This document shows, piece after piece, positions 6,462 through 8,394 of a DNA stretch of 8,394 nucleotides (position 1 is the first letter of the stretch; every line of letters starts with the position of its first letter). A program made the translations under genes and the position numbers. This DNA comes from an uncultured bacterium. GTDB lineage: Bacteria; Planctomycetota; Phycisphaerae; Phycisphaerales; UBA1924. The notes beneath the pieces are model-generated. The model searched no databases. It had not been told where the DNA came from and was given only the letters and a program-made list of their open reading frames with translations. Location: the NCBI GenBank assembly GCA_938003595.1, contig CALKYH010000220.1, positions 1 through 8,394 of the forward strand. The letters run 5' to 3'.

Positions 6462-7178
6462 ATGACCGAGCACCGCGCGCTCACCTTCGATTGCTACGGC
6501 ACGCTCATCGACTGGGAGTCCGGCATCCTCGCCGTCCTCCGCCGCTGGGCCGACCGCGCCGGCGCCGGGGGCGGGGGCCGCGCCGACGACGCCGCGCTCC
6601 TGGCCGCCTTCTCCCGCGCCGAGCCCGCCGCCGAAGCCGCGGCGCCGACCGCCCTCTACCCGGACATCCTCCGCGACACGATGACCCGCATCGGCGCCGA
6701 CCTCCGCGCGCCCGTCACTGCCGCCGATCAGGACGCCCTCGCGATGAGTGTGCCGAACTGGACGCCCTTCCCCGACACCGTCGCCGCCCTCCGCCGCCTG
6801 AAGTCGCGCTTCCGGCTCGTCATCACCTCGAATGTGGATCGCGCCTCCTTCGCCGGCACGGCGCGCCGCCTCGAGGTCCCCTTCGACGCCGTCATCACAG
6901 CCCAGGACGCCGGCGCCTACAAGCCCGCGCTCAACCACTTCCACCTCGCCGAGCGCACGCTCCGCGACAACGGATGGATCGCCGACCGCGCCCAGTGGCT
7001 GCATGTCGCCCAGTCGCTCTACCACGACCATGTCCCGGCCAAGTCCCTCGGCCTGCGCACCGCCTGGGTCGATCGCCCCACGGGGCGCAGCAAAGGCGCC
7101 ACGCCGGCGTCATCGCCGGTCGCCCCAGACATCGTTGTGCGCTCACTCGCCGAACTGGCCGACGCGCTCGGCGCCTGA
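6462..7178 (+). CDS. HAD-superfamily hydrolase, haloacid dehalogenase-like (subfamily IA)
   Basis: This is a 238-residue cytoplasmic HAD hydrolase. Motif I is TFDCYGTLID with nucleophile Asp10 and Tyr12 in the DxYGT form typical of type II haloacid dehalogenase-like proteins. Motif II is VITSN (120-124), motif III Lys154 in GAYKP, and motif IV HVAQSLYHDH (181-190). A helical cap lies between residues about 15 and 97. Motif IV lacks the SN-x-WD residues of true L-2-haloacid dehalogenases, so substrate and reaction (phosphatase or dehalogenase) are open. A Gly-rich insert (34-39) and an Ala/Pro-rich low-complexity stretch (about 52-62) sit in the cap. The gene begins 20 nt after the phosphatase stop and has no Shine-Dalgarno sequence, so it is probably the last gene of that operon. 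Its TGA directly abuts the stop of the convergent mscL gene. Confidence 0.88.
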   Translation: MTEHRALTFDCYGTLIDWESGILAVLRRWADRAGAGGGGRADDAALLAAFSRAEPAAEAAAPTALYPDILRDTMTRIGADLRAPVTAADQDALAMSVPNWTPFPDTVAALRRLKSRFRLVITSNVDRASFAGTARRLEVPFDAVITAQDAGAYKPALNHFHLAERTLRDNGWIADRAQWLHVAQSLYHDHVPAKSLGLRTAWVDRPTGRSKGATPASSPVAPDIVVRSLAELADALGA

Positions 7179-7616
7179 TCAGCCCCGCTGCTGCTTCAGC
7201 AGATCGCGGATCTCGCTCAGCAGGATCACATCCGCCGGCGGCGCCGGGGGCGCGGCCGAGGCCTGCTCCCGCTCGAACCGCTTCTTCGCCGTGTTCATCG
7301 CCTTGATCAGGATGAACAGCGCGAACGCCACGATGATGAACGAGATCATCGAGTTGATGAACGATCCATACGCCAGAACCGCGCCCTGCTTCCTCGCCTC
7401 CTCCAGCGCCGCGCCCTCCGTGATGCCGTCCGACAGCGGGAAGTAGAGGTTCTTGAAGTCCACGCCCTTCAGCGCCAGCCCGATCGGCGGCATGATCACA
7501 TCGTCCACCATGCTCTTCACCACGGTGCCGAAGGCCCCGCCGATGATGATGCCCACCGCCATGTCGATCACATTCCCCCGCATCGCGAAGTCGCGGAATT
7601 CCTTGCCGATGCCCAT
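7179..7616 (-). CDS. mscL: Large-conductance mechanosensitive channel MscL
   Basis: MscL is a homopentameric inner-membrane channel that opens under membrane tension during hypo-osmotic shock. The 145-residue length fits the family (about 130-150). The N-terminal amphipathic helix and first membrane helix carry the diagnostic KEFRDFAMRGNVIDMAVGIIIGGAFG (5-30), followed by SMVDDVIMPPIGL. The second membrane helix is FINSMISFIIVAFALFILIKAMN (about 86-108), and the C-terminal cytoplasmic bundle helix is ILLSEIRDLLKQQ, preceded by an Ala/Pro-rich linker. The start at 7616 matches the family N-terminus and has GGAAGGGA (7625-7632) 8 nt upstream; a longer open frame to 7706 is untranslated leader. 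It is divergent from the serine hydrolase gene and convergent with the HAD gene, with no intergenic base between the stops. Confidence 0.97.
   Translation of the reverse strand: MGIGKEFRDFAMRGNVIDMAVGIIIGGAFGTVVKSMVDDVIMPPIGLALKGVDFKNLYFPLSDGITEGAALEEARKQGAVLAYGSFINSMISFIIVAFALFILIKAMNTAKKRFEREQASAAPPAPPADVILLSEIRDLLKQQRG
7188..7202 (+). other. CTGCTG-CTT-CAGCAG hairpin after the HAD stop
   Basis: A 6-bp perfect stem with a 3-nt loop lies 9 nt past the HAD stop, inside the last codons of mscL. It could help end the plus-strand operon, but there is no T-tract and the bases also encode the mscL C-terminus, so it may be coincidental. Confidence 0.2.
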
Positions 7617-7643
7617 GAGCTGATTCCCTTCCAGAGGTGTAGG

Positions 7644-7715
7644 GGGGAAGCCGGATGGCCTCCCCGGGCCGCGCAATGGTCTACCACCGGCCGGGCGGGC
7701 CCACAACCCGGGAGG
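7644..7715 (+). promoter_or_regulatory. Possible alternative RNA pairing in the hydrolase leader
   Basis: GGCCTCCCC (7657-7665) can pair with GGGGAAGCC (7644-7652) across GGAT with one mismatch. Alternatively CCTCCCCGGG (7659-7668) can pair with CCCGGGAGG (7707-7715), which contains the Shine-Dalgarno sequence of the hydrolase gene. The two pairings exclude each other. Whether the transcript starts far enough upstream is unknown. Confidence 0.2.
7678..7706 (-). promoter_or_regulatory. Candidate promoter of mscL
   Basis: On the minus strand TTGTGG (7701-7706) and TAGACC (7678-7683) are separated by 17 nt, about 60 nt before the mscL start. The -10 match is weak; the -35 hexamer is identical to that proposed for the secreted-protein gene at the left end of the window. 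Confidence 0.25.
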
Positions 7716-7729
7716 TACATTCCCACACC

Positions 7730-8394
<665 letters not shown>

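Overview
The window is about 70% G+C and reads as a chromosomal segment of a planctomycete, most likely of the Phycisphaerae type. The evidence is inference from two secreted proteins ending in a Pro-rich turn, a hydrophobic helix and an RRRR tail (a PEP-CTERM-like sorting signal in the PAPG/PGPG style common in that group), several lipoproteins, and frequent translation starts without a Shine-Dalgarno sequence. No mobile element, CRISPR array, tRNA or rRNA was seen.

Left part (1-2040), genes on the minus strand: a secreted protein with a jelly-roll-like region and a C-terminal sorting signal, then a 5'-truncated remnant of a SpoIIE/RsbU-type PP2C phosphatase, then a lipoprotein with a SYLF (Ysc84) domain. 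Three TTCACG half-sites lie in the SYLF promoter region.

Middle part (2041-7178), genes on the plus strand: a second, unrecognised secreted protein with the same type of sorting tail; an exported lipoprotein methionine sulfoxide reductase A; then a tight four-gene run of a small lipoprotein, a four-helix membrane protein, a full-length membrane-bound sensor phosphatase (Cache-like sensor, HAMP, PP2C/SpoIIE) and a HAD-family hydrolase. Spacings in the run are 20-24 nt, so it is probably one operon. It may link sensing of an envelope signal to dephosphorylation of an unseen partner.

Right part (7179-8394): mscL on the minus strand, whose stop codon abuts the HAD stop codon in the palindrome TGATCA, and divergently the first 221 codons of a CocE/NonD-type (peptidase S15-like) serine hydrolase lipoprotein that runs off the window.

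The strongest unexplained signal is at base level. The tetranucleotide ACGT occurs only twice in 8.4 kb, although ACG and CGT are common. Asp/Asn/His/Tyr codons before Val are almost always written with T (xAT GTN, 18 of 19 pairs by hand count) in a genome that otherwise favours C. This suggests either methylation at ACGT followed by deamination, or avoidance of a restriction site. No coding region in the window looks like an obviously new defence or mobile system.
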